Part shown: positions 19,751 to 32,209 of the stretch, piece by piece
Position numbering within the stretch: position 1 is the stretch's first letter
Layout: every line of letters starts with the position of its first letter
Source: Rhizobium etli CFN 42
Lineage (GTDB): Bacteria; Pseudomonadota; Alphaproteobacteria; Rhizobiales; Rhizobiaceae
Assembly (NCBI RefSeq): GCF_000092045.1
Contig: NC_007763.1
Location: forward strand, 62,001-126,000
DNA length: 64,000 nucleotides
Reading direction: 5' to 3'
Program-made: the position numbers and the translations under genes
The notes under the pieces: generated by a model
The model's input: the letters and a program-made list of their open reading frames with translations, nothing else
What the model was told of the DNA's origin: nothing
Databases searched by the model: none

Positions 19751-21471
19751 AATTCACTCCTTCGTTCGTTCCTTGCGGAAAGGGTTGCTTCGGCGACGCC
19801 GTGGCGCTCGCGCATGATGGTGAGAAAGCGGATGCGCTCTTCGGCGGCGCGCTCAGCCGACCAGCCTCTTGCGGCGGCCAGCAGGGCGAGCACGGCGTCA
19901 GCCATGTCGAGCGAGAGCTCGCCGGAAATTGCCAGTGTCGTGCGACGCAGCAGCAGGTCGTCGAGATGCTCGACGGCTTCGGCGCCGATCAGATACTGGA
20001 TTTCGCGAAGGCTGTAGCCGGCATGCGGCAGAGGATGGTCGGGGCCTGCCGCGATGAAGCCGGCGACATGCTCCGCATCGGTCCCATAGCGTTCGAAGAG
20101 GATCGCAGCGCGATCGATGGAGATGCCCGTCGACGCCGCAAGGTCACGAACCCAGCCGCCGCCGTCCTTGGGGAAGGCACGCCCGCCGCCAAATGCCCTT
20201 TCCGCCGTATCGATGCGCCGCGGCCAACCGAGCCGTTCCAGCACCATATCGGCCGCCAGCTCACCGAAGGAGCGGAACGTCGTCCACTTGCCGCCGATCA
20301 TGCAGAGCACCGGCGGGCCGTCCTCATGGCCTTCAATCACGGTGCAGAAATGATCGCGCGGGATCCGTCCGGTAAAGCTGTCCTTACTGGCGGGCAGCGG
20401 GCGCACGCCGGCGAACTGGAAAACAATCTCTTCCGGCCGGATGCCAATGCCGGGCAGCACGAAGGCAAGCGATTGCAGGATATAGTCGCGCTCGTCGGGC
20501 TCGCAGCGTACGGTGCCGGGGTCATCAACGCGAATGTCCGTCGAGCCGACCAGCACCTTGCCGAGATAGGGAAAGAGGATGCAGATGCGCCCATCCTCGT
20601 TCTCGTAATAGATCATGTGGCCGTCGAGCATGTCGCGGAGCGCGGGATTGTCGATGATGAGGTGCGACCCCTTGGTGCCGCCCATCAGGGGTTCAGGCCG
20701 TGTGCCTTCGGAAAACAGCGATCCATTCGCGATGTCGATCCAGCCCCCCGTTGCGTTGACGACCAGCCGCGGCTGGATGCGAAACGTCTCCCCGGCGACG
20801 CCGTCGCAGAGCTGAAAGTCCCCCGCCCCAGCCTGCGCAATCGTCGCATAGTTCAAGGCCCGGGCATTCGGACCGGCAGACAGGCCGTCGCGCAGCAATT
20901 CGATTCCGATCCGCTCCGGATGGCTCACCCAGGCGTCGTAATAGGTTGCGGAACTGCGGATCCCGGGATTGAGCGCCGGCCATTTTGAGAGCGTCGCCCG
21001 GCGTCCGCGGAACTGGTGGCGGGGCATCAGCGCGCGTTTGCGCGTCAGGAAATCGTAGATGGCGAGCCCGGTCTTGATGGCCACGGCGCCGCGGCGGCTC
21101 GGACGGCGGGTGAGACCGAGGAAGCGCACGATGCCGTTGGCAAGGCCGGAGAAGATGTCGAAAACAGGCACCGTCGTCGGCAGAGGCGCGACATAATGGG
21201 GAGCGTTGCGCAGCAGCCGGTCGCGCTCGAAGAGCGATTCCTGCACAAGGCTGAATTCGCCATTCTCCAGATAGCGCAGGCCGCCATGGACCATGCGCGA
21301 GAGGGCAGCACTCGCACCGGAGCAATAGTCACCCTGCTCGACGAGCAGCACGTTCACGCCTTGCAGCGCCAGCTCGCGGAACACGCTGAGCCCGTTGATG
21401 CCGCCGCCGAGGACGCAAACGTCCACCTTCGGGCTTTGGCGAAGCCCGTCCATTGTTTCCACACGGTTCAT
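19723..21471 (-). CDS. GlpD-like FAD-dependent sugar/polyol-phosphate dehydrogenase
   Basis: This 582-residue flavoprotein has the FAD motif VCVLGGGINGLSVFREL near residue 17 and the glycerol-3-phosphate dehydrogenase signature RMVHGGLRYLENGEFSLVQESL. The FAD-binding GSTDIRVDDPG and the C-terminal helical domain are also present. It is a membrane-associated dehydrogenase delivering electrons to quinone. No glycerol kinase, facilitator or GlpR is nearby, and it lies with an aldolase and a LyxK/EryA-like kinase, so the natural substrate may be a longer polyol phosphate. The ATG at 21471 was chosen over an upstream codon because the protein family begins there. Confidence 0.82.
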   Translation of the reverse strand: MNRVETMDGLRQSPKVDVCVLGGGINGLSVFRELALQGVNVLLVEQGDYCSGASAALSRMVHGGLRYLENGEFSLVQESLFERDRLLRNAPHYVAPLPTTVPVFDIFSGLANGIVRFLGLTRRPSRRGAVAIKTGLAIYDFLTRKRALMPRHQFRGRRATLSKWPALNPGIRSSATYYDAWVSHPERIGIELLRDGLSAGPNARALNYATIAQAGAGDFQLCDGVAGETFRIQPRLVVNATGGWIDIANGSLFSEGTRPEPLMGGTKGSHLIIDNPALRDMLDGHMIYYENEDGRICILFPYLGKVLVGSTDIRVDDPGTVRCEPDERDYILQSLAFVLPGIGIRPEEIVFQFAGVRPLPASKDSFTGRIPRDHFCTVIEGHEDGPPVLCMIGGKWTTFRSFGELAADMVLERLGWPRRIDTAERAFGGGRAFPKDGGGWVRDLAASTGISIDRAAILFERYGTDAEHVAGFIAAGPDHPLPHAGYSLREIQYLIGAEAVEHLDDLLLRRTTLAISGELSLDMADAVLALLAAARGWSAERAAEERIRFLTIMRERHGVAEATLSARNERRSELCETTARSG

Positions 21472-21482
21472 GATGGCTTCCG

Positions 21483-22478
21483 TTATCCGTCCATGGTGGC
21501 CAGCTGCGCCGATATGGCGGTGTCGATGGCCGCGAGATCGGCGGTTGAAAGGCGAAGCGTTCCGGCCCGCGCATTGTCGAGCGCCTGCGCCGGGTTTCGC
21601 GCGCCGCAAAGCGCGAAGGTTACGCCGGGCTGCGCCAGCGTCCAAGCGATCACCGTCTGCGCGATGCTGGCGCCGTGGCGCTCCGCGACAGGCCGGATCG
21701 CCTGGGCAAAATCCTTGGCCTTGCGGCGGTTGGCGACGGAAAAGCGCGGATTGTCCTTGCGCTGGTCGTCGCCGGAAAACACGCGCTCAGGCCCGATGGC
21801 GCCGGAAAGCAGGCCGAGCGCCAGTGAGGAATAGCTGAGCGTCGACACGCCGTTGGCGATGGTGAGCGGTAGCAGGTCCGTCTCGATCTGGCGATCGATC
21901 ATGCTGAACCGCTCCTGGATCGCATCGAGCGAGCCGGTCTCGATATATTGTTCGAGTTCCGACCGGTTGACGTTGCTGGCGCCGATCGCGCGGATCTTCC
22001 CGGCCTGTTTCAGCTCTTCCAGCGCCGCAACGGTCTCCTCGATCGGCGTCGTCGGGTCCTGCCAGTGGGTGATGTAGAGGTCGATATAGTCAGTGCCGAG
22101 GCGGCGCAGGCTTTCCTCCACCTCGTGAACGATCGAATCCCGCCCGAGATGGCGGTGCACCGGCTTGCCGTCCTGGTCGAAGAAATGGTTGCCCTTCTGC
22201 GTATGCCACACCAGCCCGCATTTGGTGGCGATCACCGCCTTGTCGCGGCGTCCTGCGAGCGCCTTGCCAACAATTTCTTCGGATCGGCCTAGGCCGTAGG
22301 CCGGCGCCGTGTCGATGAGGGTGACGCCGGCATCGAGCGAAGCCTGGATCGCGGCGATGGATTGCGCCTCGTCCGTGCCACCCCACATCCAGCCGCCGAT
22401 CGCCCAGGTGCCGAGGCCGACGGCCGAGGCCTTGACGCCGGAGCGGCCGATTTCACGGGTCAACTGTTCGCCGCTCAT
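21483..22478 (-). CDS. Aldo/keto reductase (AKR11/IolS-like)
   Basis: The 331-residue TIM-barrel reductase has the signature GLGTWAIGGWMWGG, the catalytic Asp/Tyr pair in LIDTAPAYGLGRSEE, the catalytic lysine in VIATKCGL, and the catalytic His in YITHWQDP. The C-terminal ALCGARNPAQALDNA binds NADPH phosphate. It interconverts a sugar aldehyde or ketone with an alcohol. It overlaps the regulator stop (ATGA) and precedes the GlpD-like gene by 11 bases, so it is part of the same catabolic operon. Confidence 0.85.
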   Translation of the reverse strand: MSGEQLTREIGRSGVKASAVGLGTWAIGGWMWGGTDEAQSIAAIQASLDAGVTLIDTAPAYGLGRSEEIVGKALAGRRDKAVIATKCGLVWHTQKGNHFFDQDGKPVHRHLGRDSIVHEVEESLRRLGTDYIDLYITHWQDPTTPIEETVAALEELKQAGKIRAIGASNVNRSELEQYIETGSLDAIQERFSMIDRQIETDLLPLTIANGVSTLSYSSLALGLLSGAIGPERVFSGDDQRKDNPRFSVANRRKAKDFAQAIRPVAERHGASIAQTVIAWTLAQPGVTFALCGARNPAQALDNARAGTLRLSTADLAAIDTAISAQLATMDG

Positions 22479-23482
22479 GCGGAAAATCCTTCCTCGGATG
22501 CGAGTTCAAGAATGCGCGCACCCGCCGCCTCGTCGGTGACGAGCGTATCGAGATGATTGCCGCGCAGGATGCTGAGGATCGGCCCGGCTTTGTTCGGGCC
22601 GCTCGCGACGCCGATCTTCGTCGGGATCGAGGCGAATTCCGGCAGCGTCAGCGAAACCAGGGACCGGTTCAAGCTGTAGTCGCAGACGCGGCCGCGATCG
22701 TCGAGCAAATGGGCGAGCAGTTCGCAGCTGGCGCCCGAACGCTCGATCGCCGCGCGATCGGTGCTGGAGGAAGGGTGCAGGTCGTAATAGCTCGAATCAT
22801 CGGTCAGGATCGAGCCGATGCCGACCACCGCCACCTTGGCCTCGCGCGCCCGCCGGAAGACGTCGGCGACGGAGCGCATGTTGATCAGCATCGACCGCTG
22901 CTCGGCATCATCGGCAAAGAGCGGCGCATGGATCTGGTAGGAACGCCCGCCAAGCCGGTCGGCCATCAGGGTCGAGACGTGGTTGACGTCGGTATAGTGT
23001 TTGCCCTGCACACAGCCGGTGGCCGGGATGACCTCGACATCGAAGCGGCGCGGCGCCTGGAGGCCGGCGACGACGGCGCTGACGCCCTTGCCGCCGGTGA
23101 TGCAGATCGTGTCGCCATCGGCGATTTCTTCGAGCAGCAGGCGGGCTGCCGCCTCGCCGACCGCCTGCAGCGCGGTCTGCGGATTGTCTGAGACGGTCGG
23201 GACCACGACCGCGCGGCTGATGCCGCCGAGCGCCAGAAGCCGCTCCTCCATGTCGACAAGCGGTTCGATCGGCGACTTAATCTTGATTTCGACCAGGCCG
23301 AGCTGACGGCCCCGCTTGATGAGGCGGTTGACGGTGGCGTGCGAGATTCCGAGCTGATCGGCGATCTGCGCCTGCGTCAGCCCCTCCAGAAAATGCAGGA
23401 CGAGCGCCTGGTGCATCTGGCGGGCGATGACGATTTCTTCGCGCGGGGCTGTCGTCCTGGGTTTCAGTTTGGCGATCGGCAT
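22475..23482 (-). CDS. SorC/DeoR-type transcriptional regulator with sugar-binding domain
   Basis: The 335-residue regulator has an N-terminal helix-turn-helix (LTQAQIADQLGISHATVNRLIKRGRQLGLV, about 34-63) and a C-terminal SorC sugar-phosphate-binding domain (TGGKGVSAVVAGL; VVGIGSILTDDSSYY). It probably senses a phosphorylated intermediate of the locus and controls the importer promoter. A palindromic candidate operator lies in front of the binding-protein gene. The ATG at 23482 follows the permease stop with a one-base gap, so it is co-transcribed with its targets. Confidence 0.85.
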   Translation of the reverse strand: MPIAKLKPRTTAPREEIVIARQMHQALVLHFLEGLTQAQIADQLGISHATVNRLIKRGRQLGLVEIKIKSPIEPLVDMEERLLALGGISRAVVVPTVSDNPQTALQAVGEAAARLLLEEIADGDTICITGGKGVSAVVAGLQAPRRFDVEVIPATGCVQGKHYTDVNHVSTLMADRLGGRSYQIHAPLFADDAEQRSMLINMRSVADVFRRAREAKVAVVGIGSILTDDSSYYDLHPSSSTDRAAIERSGASCELLAHLLDDRGRVCDYSLNRSLVSLTLPEFASIPTKIGVASGPNKAGPILSILRGNHLDTLVTDEAAGARILELASEEGFSA

Positions 23483-23483
23483 G

Positions 23484-24473
23484 TCAGGCGGCCTTCCGCT
23501 TGTGCAGGAAATGGTCGATGGATACGGCGGCAAGCAGGATGCATCCTTTGATCATGTCCTGCCAATAGACGGAAACATTTAGCAGGATCAGCGACGAGGT
23601 GACGAGGGAAAGAAGCGCGATGCCGAGAATGGCGCCGAGGATGGTTCCCGAGCCGCCGTTCAGCGAGGCTCCGCCGATCACCGCGGCGGCGATGATGTTC
23701 AGCTCCATGCCGACGCCGAACGTGGGCGTCGCCGCCCCGAAGCGGGACATGTAGATGACACCGGCGACGCCGGCGAGCGTCGAGCAGAGCACCGTCACCC
23801 AGAACTTCACCTGGTTCGTCTTGATGCCGGAATAGAGCGCCGCCTTTTCATTGCTGCCGGTGTAGAACACCTTGCGGAAGGCGGTCGCCCGGCGCAGCAG
23901 GAAATCGAACAGCATGACGACGGCGACGAAGATCAGGATGACATAGGGAATGCCGTAGAACGTGCCCTGCCCCACCGCCTTGAAGCCGGCCGGCAGCGTG
24001 AAGAGCGAGAGCGGCGTGCCCTTGGTGATGATGAGGCAGAGACCGCGCACGATCACCATGCCCGCCAGCGACGTAATGAAGTGGTTGAGCCCGACGACGG
24101 TCACGAAGAAACCCATGATGGCGCCGATGGCGCTGCTGGCAAGAATGCCGGCAAGCGAGGCCGTCCACGGATCGAGCCCGGCGAGAAAGAGCGAGCCCGA
24201 AAGCACCATTGCGAAGCAGACGACGGAGCCGACCGCAAGATCGATGCCGCCGACGATGAGCAGGATCGTCATGCCGACGACGACGATGCCCTCCACGGAA
24301 AAGCTCATCAGCATGGCGCGGAAATTGCCGAGCGTCAGGAAGTGCGGCGAGGCGAAGCTCATGACGATGCCGAGCGCCAGGATGATCGCGATCAGCCCCG
24401 CCTCGCGCATCGTGGCGATGCGTTTGAAGGACGACGTCCTGGGCAGGCCTGCCGCCATCGTGTCGATTGCCAT
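23484..24473 (-). CDS. Sugar ABC transporter permease (RbsC type)
   Basis: About nine or ten predicted membrane helices in 329 residues, with the RbsC-family loop IGGIDLAVGSVV and the C-terminal GGASLNGGSGTILGAILGIALL, identify the permease of a carbohydrate uptake transporter-2 (CUT2) importer. It works with the adjacent double-domain ATPase and the periplasmic binding protein. The ATG at 24473 has GGAG 8 bases upstream. ATGs at 24488 and 24506 are possible alternatives. Confidence 0.88.
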   Translation of the reverse strand: MAIDTMAAGLPRTSSFKRIATMREAGLIAIILALGIVMSFASPHFLTLGNFRAMLMSFSVEGIVVVGMTILLIVGGIDLAVGSVVCFAMVLSGSLFLAGLDPWTASLAGILASSAIGAIMGFFVTVVGLNHFITSLAGMVIVRGLCLIITKGTPLSLFTLPAGFKAVGQGTFYGIPYVILIFVAVVMLFDFLLRRATAFRKVFYTGSNEKAALYSGIKTNQVKFWVTVLCSTLAGVAGVIYMSRFGAATPTFGVGMELNIIAAAVIGGASLNGGSGTILGAILGIALLSLVTSSLILLNVSVYWQDMIKGCILLAAVSIDHFLHKRKAA

Positions 24474-24495
24474 TTCCCTCTCTCCCATGTTCTCT

Positions 24496-26022
24496 TCACG
24501 CGGCATGGTCTGCCGCCCTTGCGCTGCCCATGCCGGAGGCAAGGCGGATCACGGCCTCCTCCGACATCTCGTCGGCACTGAGCTCTCCCGCGATGCGCCC
24601 TTCGCGGACGACCAGCAGACGGTCTGAAAGGCCGAGAAGCTCCGGCATTTCCGACGAGATGACGATGATGCCGATGCCCGCGCTTGCTAGCTCGCGCAGC
24701 ACGCGGTGGATCTCCGCCTTCGCGCCGACATCGATGCCGCGCGTGGGCTCGTCCATCAGGATGACTTTCGGCTTTACCGCGAGCTGCTTGGCGATCGCCA
24801 CCTTCTGCTGGTTGCCGCCGGAAAGCGATTTCACCGGCGCCTCGATGCCGCTCATGCGCACGGCCAACCGCCGGGCGAAGTCGTCCGCCAGCGCGGCCTC
24901 CGCGCGGCCGTTCAGCAGGCCGACCGCATTGGTGAGCGCCTTCAGATCCAGCACCGATATGTTCTGCGCGATGGACATTTCAAGAAAGATGCCCGACCCC
25001 TTGCGGTCCTCGGACAGGTAGACGATGCCGGCTTTCACCGCATCCGAATAGGCGCGGATCGGTTGGGCCGCGCCGTGCAGGCGCACCGTGCCTGCCGTGC
25101 GCGGCCGCAATCCGCAGATGCCTTCGGCGATTTCCGTGCGGCCGGAGCCGATGAGGCCGCCGATGCCGAGGATCTCGCCCTTGCGCAGGCCGAAGGTGAC
25201 GTCGTGAAAACGCGCCCCGTCACTGATGCCGTCGACCTCGAGAATGATCCCGCCTGACCTTTCGTCGGCACCGAGCTTGTCGGGATAGAGCTGCGTGATC
25301 TCGCGGCCGACCATGCGGCGCACCACGTCATCCGGCGTCAGGTCGGCAAGGCGATCGGTGCAAACGTAGCGGCCGTCACGGAACACGGTAACCCGGTCGC
25401 AGAGGCTGAAGATTTCCGCCATGCGGTGGCTGATATAGATGATCGAAATGCCGTTCGCCTTGAGATCGCGGATGATCGAGAAGAGCTGTTGCGCCTCGGT
25501 CTCGGTCAGGGCAGCCGTCGGTTCGTCGAGGATCAGCACGCGGCAGTCGAGCGTCAGCGCCTTGGCGATCTCGACGAGCTGCTGGCTTGATATCGGCAGG
25601 TCGGCGACCCTACGGCGGACATCGATTGCGGCAAGCCGGTTCATCACCGCCTGGGCATCGCGCTCCAGCCTGCGATAGTTCATGAGCGGCGCCCGACGGC
25701 GATTGGTCGCCGCCATGAACATGTTTTCGGCAACCGTGGCATCGGGGCAGAGTGCGATTTCCTGGTGCACCAGGCCGATGCCGAGATACTGGGCGGCGGC
25801 GGGAGAGGAAATGCGCACAGCCTTGCCGTCGACACGGATTTCGCCTTCGGTCGGCTGCAGCACGCCGGCGATGATGTTCATCAGCGTCGACTTGCCGGCG
25901 CCATTCTCGCCGCAAAGCGCATGGACTTCACCGCGCTCTAGGGTGAAGTCGACATCCCTCAACGCCTTCACCGCCCCGAAATGCTTGGTGACGCCATGAA
26001 TGGTGAGCACGGGCTCCGCCAT
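24496..26022 (-). CDS. Sugar ABC transporter ATP-binding protein (RbsA type, two ATPase domains)
   Basis: The 508-residue protein holds two ABC domains. The first has Walker [11 protein letters not shown], signature [16 protein letters not shown] and Walker [12 protein letters not shown]. The second has a degenerate Walker A region ([13 protein letters not shown]), the signature [15 protein letters not shown] and Walker [13 protein letters not shown]. The degenerate second Walker A is normal for RbsA-type CUT2 transporters. It energises uptake through the adjacent permease. Confidence 0.9.
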   Translation of the reverse strand: MAEPVLTIHGVTKHFGAVKALRDVDFTLERGEVHALCGENGAGKSTLMNIIAGVLQPTEGEIRVDGKAVRISSPAAAQYLGIGLVHQEIALCPDATVAENMFMAATNRRRAPLMNYRRLERDAQAVMNRLAAIDVRRRVADLPISSQQLVEIAKALTLDCRVLILDEPTAALTETEAQQLFSIIRDLKANGISIIYISHRMAEIFSLCDRVTVFRDGRYVCTDRLADLTPDDVVRRMVGREITQLYPDKLGADERSGGIILEVDGISDGARFHDVTFGLRKGEILGIGGLIGSGRTEIAEGICGLRPRTAGTVRLHGAAQPIRAYSDAVKAGIVYLSEDRKGSGIFLEMSIAQNISVLDLKALTNAVGLLNGRAEAALADDFARRLAVRMSGIEAPVKSLSGGNQQKVAIAKQLAVKPKVILMDEPTRGIDVGAKAEIHRVLRELASAGIGIIVISSEMPELLGLSDRLLVVREGRIAGELSADEMSEEAVIRLASGMGSARAADHAA

Positions 26023-26080
26023 ATCTCCCCTCCCTCTCAATCTCGGCCATCCGCACCGAACGGATGGCCCTTTCGGGGTC

Positions 26081-27109
26081 TTATTCCTCGATGCCCTTGG
26101 TGCCGCGATGCTTCAGGTACTTGTCCCAGTAGAAGTCATCGGCATTTGCGGCGGTCACGATGGAGAGGCCGTTGTCGACGACCGGGATGCTCATCGGGTT
26201 GAAGCCCGAGCGTTTGGCGTCGTTCATCGGGTCGATCAGTTCCGGGTGCTTGGCAAGCCACAGCAGCATGAAGCCCATGTAACCCTGCATGCCCTGGTTG
26301 GGGTTGATCGAGCCGAAGACTTCGCCGGCCTTGATCATGTCGAGGATGTTGGCATTGACGTCGGCGCACATGACGAGGACCTTGCCGCCGGTTTCCTTGT
26401 TGGCCTGCGCCGCGCCGATCGCGGAGTTCGCTTCCGGCATGAAGACCGCCCCAAGGTTCGGGTTGGCCTGGATGAGGCTGGAAAGACCCTGATAGGCCCT
26501 GGTCGGATCCTGGTTGGACGCGGCGCGGCCGACGAGCTTCATATTCGGCCACTTCTCTTCCATGCGGGCGATAAAGGCGGCGATGCGCTTGTCGTGGTTG
26601 TCTTGGCCGGGGTTTTCCAGAACGGCATATTCGCCCTTGCCGCCCATCTTCTCGGCGATCGCGTCGGCGGCATAGGTGCCTTCGCGAGTATTGTCCGAGG
26701 TGATGAAGGAGACGCGCTTGGACAGCGGTGAGTCGGCGGCGAAGGTGACGACTGCCGTGCCTTGGTCGATGGCGCGGTTGATCGGCTCGATGAACGGGTC
26801 GGAGTTCATCGGGTGAACGAGAATGCCGGCCGGCTTTTGCGCCAGCGCCTGGTCGAAGGTGGCGATCTGCTTATTGACGTCATATTCCGGCGTGCCGGTA
26901 TATTCCGTTTCGCAACCGAGTTGTTGCCCCGCCTGCTTGAACATCTCGTAAACCGGGAACCAATATTCGACCCCCGAAACCATGACGTTCATGACGTATT
27001 TTTCGCCCGGCTTGCAGCGGAACGGGTTTTCCGTCCCCGCGCTTGCGGCGCCGGCGATAAACGTTGCAGCAAAAACCGCCATCGCGGTCGTGGTGAGTAA
27101 AGTGCGCAA
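26081..27109 (-). CDS. Periplasmic sugar/polyol-binding protein of a CUT2 ABC importer
   Basis: This 342-residue protein has a signal peptide (about residues 1-24, ending in AGAASA). Its type I periplasmic binding fold includes [25 protein letters not shown] and [18 protein letters not shown]. It captures the substrate of the locus. Translation appears to start at a TTG at 27109, because AAGGAGG lies 4 bases before it. It is the first gene of the import-catabolism operon and follows a promoter with an overlapping palindrome. The ligand cannot be named from the sequence. Confidence 0.85.
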   Translation of the reverse strand: MRTLLTTTAMAVFAATFIAGAASAGTENPFRCKPGEKYVMNVMVSGVEYWFPVYEMFKQAGQQLGCETEYTGTPEYDVNKQIATFDQALAQKPAGILVHPMNSDPFIEPINRAIDQGTAVVTFAADSPLSKRVSFITSDNTREGTYAADAIAEKMGGKGEYAVLENPGQDNHDKRIAAFIARMEEKWPNMKLVGRAASNQDPTRAYQGLSSLIQANPNLGAVFMPEANSAIGAAQANKETGGKVLVMCADVNANILDMIKAGEVFGSINPNQGMQGYMGFMLLWLAKHPELIDPMNDAKRSGFNPMSIPVVDNGLSIVTAANADDFYWDKYLKHRGTKGIEE

Positions 27110-27213
27110 GAGTCCTCCTTGAGGCCGAAGCCTCTCCCAAAAGCCCGAGGGCGCCGAAAGGCGCCGCTGATCACATTGAAGTCCGGACTGCCTCCTCGAC
27201 GTCCGGTATGGGC

Positions 27214-27242
27214 AGCTAAGCCTAAAGCTCGAGGTCTGTCAA
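27214..27242 (-). promoter_or_regulatory. Candidate sigma70-type promoter of the sugar/polyol locus
   Basis: On the minus strand TTGACA (27242-27237) is followed after 17 bases by ttagct (27219-27214). The -35 is perfect and the -10 is poor, as expected for a regulated promoter. It sits about 105 bases before the binding-protein start. Confidence 0.45.
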
Positions 27243-27245
27243 TAT

Positions 27246-27270
27246 AATTCACGTATTGAAATATATTTCA
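27246..27270. promoter_or_regulatory. Candidate operator for the SorC-type regulator
   Basis: A perfect 14-base palindrome, TGAAATATATTTCA, occupies 27257-27270. An extra inverted half-site (ttca, cgtat, tgaa) continues it on the promoter side, giving alternating half-sites 9 bases apart. It lies directly upstream of the -35 hexamer. The AT-rich block stands out in a high-GC surrounding. That the SorC-type regulator binds here is inferred from position. Confidence 0.5.
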
Positions 27271-27290
27271 CAGGGGCGCGGTGCGGCGTC

Positions 27291-27905
27291 TTACCCGACA
27301 GATCGCCAAGGCGCGGTCGCCGCCAGCCACTGTCGGGTGCGGGCCTCCGGATCCGGGTTGCGGGTGATATCAGTGACTACGGCAGCGCTATCGGCGCCGT
27401 TTTCCAATACCAGCGGCGCCCGTTCGGCGGTGATCCCGCCAATGGCAACGAGCGGCATGGGTCCGACACGCCGCCGCCAGTCCGCAAGGCGTTCGACGCC
27501 TTGCGGCGCCCATTTCATTTCCTTGAGGATCGTGGGCCAGACCGGCCCAAGGGCAACATAGTCCGGCGCGGCGGCCAGCGCGGTTTCTAGTTCTGATGGA
27601 TCGTGCGTGGAAAGGCCGAGCTTCAGGCCGGCGCGGCGAATGGCAGCCAGATCGGCAGCCATCAGGTCTTCCTGCCCGAGATGAATGAAATCGCATCCCT
27701 CGTCGATCGCCAGCCTCCAGTAATCGTTGATGATCAATTGGCAGGCCGCTGCCGCGCAGGCGGCTTTCGCACGCCGGATCTCCTCGCGAAGCACTGGCTC
27801 CGGCCGGTCCTTGATGCGCAGCTGGACGAGTTTGACGCCGAGCGGCACGAGACGCTCGACCCAGTCGGCGCTGTCGACAATGAGATAGAAGGGATCGAGC
27901 CTCAT
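27291..27905 (-). CDS. thiE: Thiamine-phosphate synthase ThiE
   Basis: The 204-residue TIM-barrel protein has the ThiE motifs [32 protein letters not shown] and the phosphate-binding [12 protein letters not shown]. It joins hydroxymethylpyrimidine pyrophosphate with thiazole phosphate to give thiamine phosphate. It is the last gene of the thiCOSGE operon and overlaps the thiG stop by four bases. The length and motifs fit the family, and no thiD lies in the window. Confidence 0.9.
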   Translation of the reverse strand: MRLDPFYLIVDSADWVERLVPLGVKLVQLRIKDRPEPVLREEIRRAKAACAAAACQLIINDYWRLAIDEGCDFIHLGQEDLMAADLAAIRRAGLKLGLSTHDPSELETALAAAPDYVALGPVWPTILKEMKWAPQGVERLADWRRRVGPMPLVAIGGITAERAPLVLENGADSAAVVTDITRNPDPEARTRQWLAATAPWRSVG

Positions 27906-28675
27906 GAAAAGACAGCCTTTCCGATGACGGGAGTGGAAGGAACGGCCATATCGCGCGGCTCCAACGGCACGGCGCTATGCGCAATGCGGCCGGCATCGAT
28001 GGCAAGCGCGAAGGCCTCGGCCATGGCGGCGGGATCACCAGCGCCGGCAACGGCGGTGTTGAGAAGTACGGCATCATAGCCGTATTCCATGACAGCGGCG
28101 GCGTGAGACGGGCGGCCGACGCCGGCATCGACGATGAGCGGCACATCCGGAAAATGTGCTCGGAATGCCCGTAGCGCCATCGGGTTTACCGGTCCCATCG
28201 CGGAGCCGATCGGCGCACACCAAGGCATCAGAACGCGGCAACCGGCATCCAGCAGCTTTTCGGCGACGACAAGATCGTCGGTCGTATAGGGGAAGACCTG
28301 AAAGCCCTCGCCCGACAGAATGCGGGCCGCCTCGACAAGTCCGAATACGTCGGGCTGCAGCGTATCGTGATGACCGATCACCTCGAGCTTGATCCAGTCG
28401 GTGCGGAAGACGTCGCGCGCCAACTTTGCCGTCAGCACCGCCTCCTGTACGCTGTGGCATCCGGCCGTATTCGGCAACACGCGCACGCCAAGCTCGCGAA
28501 TCAGCTCGAAGAAGGCGCCGCCCGCCTTGCCGCCGGCCGCCTCGCGCCGCAGCGAGACGGTGACGATCTCCGTCTTCGCGCGTCTCACGGCTTCTGCAAG
28601 GACAGCGGGAGACGGATAGCGTGCGGTGCCAAGCAGCAGCCTTGAGCCAACTTCAACATCGTAAAGTTTCAGCAT
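27902..28675 (-). CDS. thiG: Thiazole synthase ThiG
   Basis: This 257-residue protein builds the thiazole ring from deoxyxylulose phosphate, dehydroglycine and ThiS thiocarboxylate. The Schiff-base lysine is in WIKLEVIGH, and [15 protein letters not shown] and the phosphate-binding [11 protein letters not shown] are conserved. The ATG at 28675 lies one base after the thiS stop, while the longer reading upstream is the thiS gene in another frame. It acts with ThiO and ThiS encoded next to it. Confidence 0.93.
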   Translation of the reverse strand: MLKLYDVEVGSRLLLGTARYPSPAVLAEAVRRAKTEIVTVSLRREAAGGKAGGAFFELIRELGVRVLPNTAGCHSVQEAVLTAKLARDVFRTDWIKLEVIGHHDTLQPDVFGLVEAARILSGEGFQVFPYTTDDLVVAEKLLDAGCRVLMPWCAPIGSAMGPVNPMALRAFRAHFPDVPLIVDAGVGRPSHAAAVMEYGYDAVLLNTAVAGAGDPAAMAEAFALAIDAGRIAHSAVPLEPRDMAVPSTPVIGKAVFS

Positions 28676-28676
28676 C

Positions 28677-28870
28677 TCAGCCTCCTTGCATGGGTGAGAG
28701 AATTTCAATGCGGTCGCGTTCGCCGAGCCGGAAATCGGCGCGGTCCTCGCGGTGCACCAGTTCACCGTTCACCGCAGTTGCGATCCAGCTGCCTTCGTAG
28801 TCCAACGCGAGAAGCAGATCTGCAAGCGTCGCGGCTGCGACCTCCTGTTCCTCGCCATTGATGATGAAGG

Positions 28871-28874
<4 letters not shown>
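28677..28874 (-). CDS. thiS: Sulfur carrier protein ThiS
   Basis: The 65-residue ubiquitin-like protein starts with a [10 protein letters not shown] strand and ends with the diagnostic Gly-Gly, which is adenylated and converted to a thiocarboxylate for thiazole synthesis. It lies between thiO and thiG with four-base and one-base spacings. The adenylating enzyme ThiF is not in the window and must be supplied elsewhere. Confidence 0.92.
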
Positions 28875-31909
<3,035 letters not shown>

Positions 31910-31919
31910 GAATGGTCGC

Positions 31920-31949
31920 CATCAAAGACCGGAGCGGCGCTTGTGTCAA
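31920..31949 (-). promoter_or_regulatory. Candidate promoter of thiCOSGE
   Basis: TTGACA (31949-31944) is followed after an 18-base spacer by TTGATG (31925-31920) on the minus strand, just ahead of the aptamer. The -10 match is weak, but the position would start the transcript about 5-10 bases before the riboswitch. Confidence 0.4.
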
Positions 31950-32209
31950 GAAGCCCTTTTGCGTTCCAAGGCAGTGGCTGTCGCTGCTAGTCGCCGATCG
32001 GTTTGGGCAGCAGGGTGCGCCGGCGGCCGTACCGGCCCCGGTCGAGCAACATTGATTGTGGATGGGCCGGCTTTACCGGCCCATTTCGCTCGCGCCCCTT
32101 GGACGCGTGCTCCATATTCTCTCGCTCAAGGCCAGGTGACAGCGACCGCGCGTTCATCGGTCCGACGGCACCGGCTCCTCATCCTGTCGCAACGCGATTT
32201 TCTGCATTC

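Noticed and set aside
31920..32209. Search for a gene between the thiC leader and the phosphoesterase
   Set aside because: Apart from the thiC promoter candidate I see only short frames without motifs. The upstream in-frame extension of the phosphoesterase has no conserved features.
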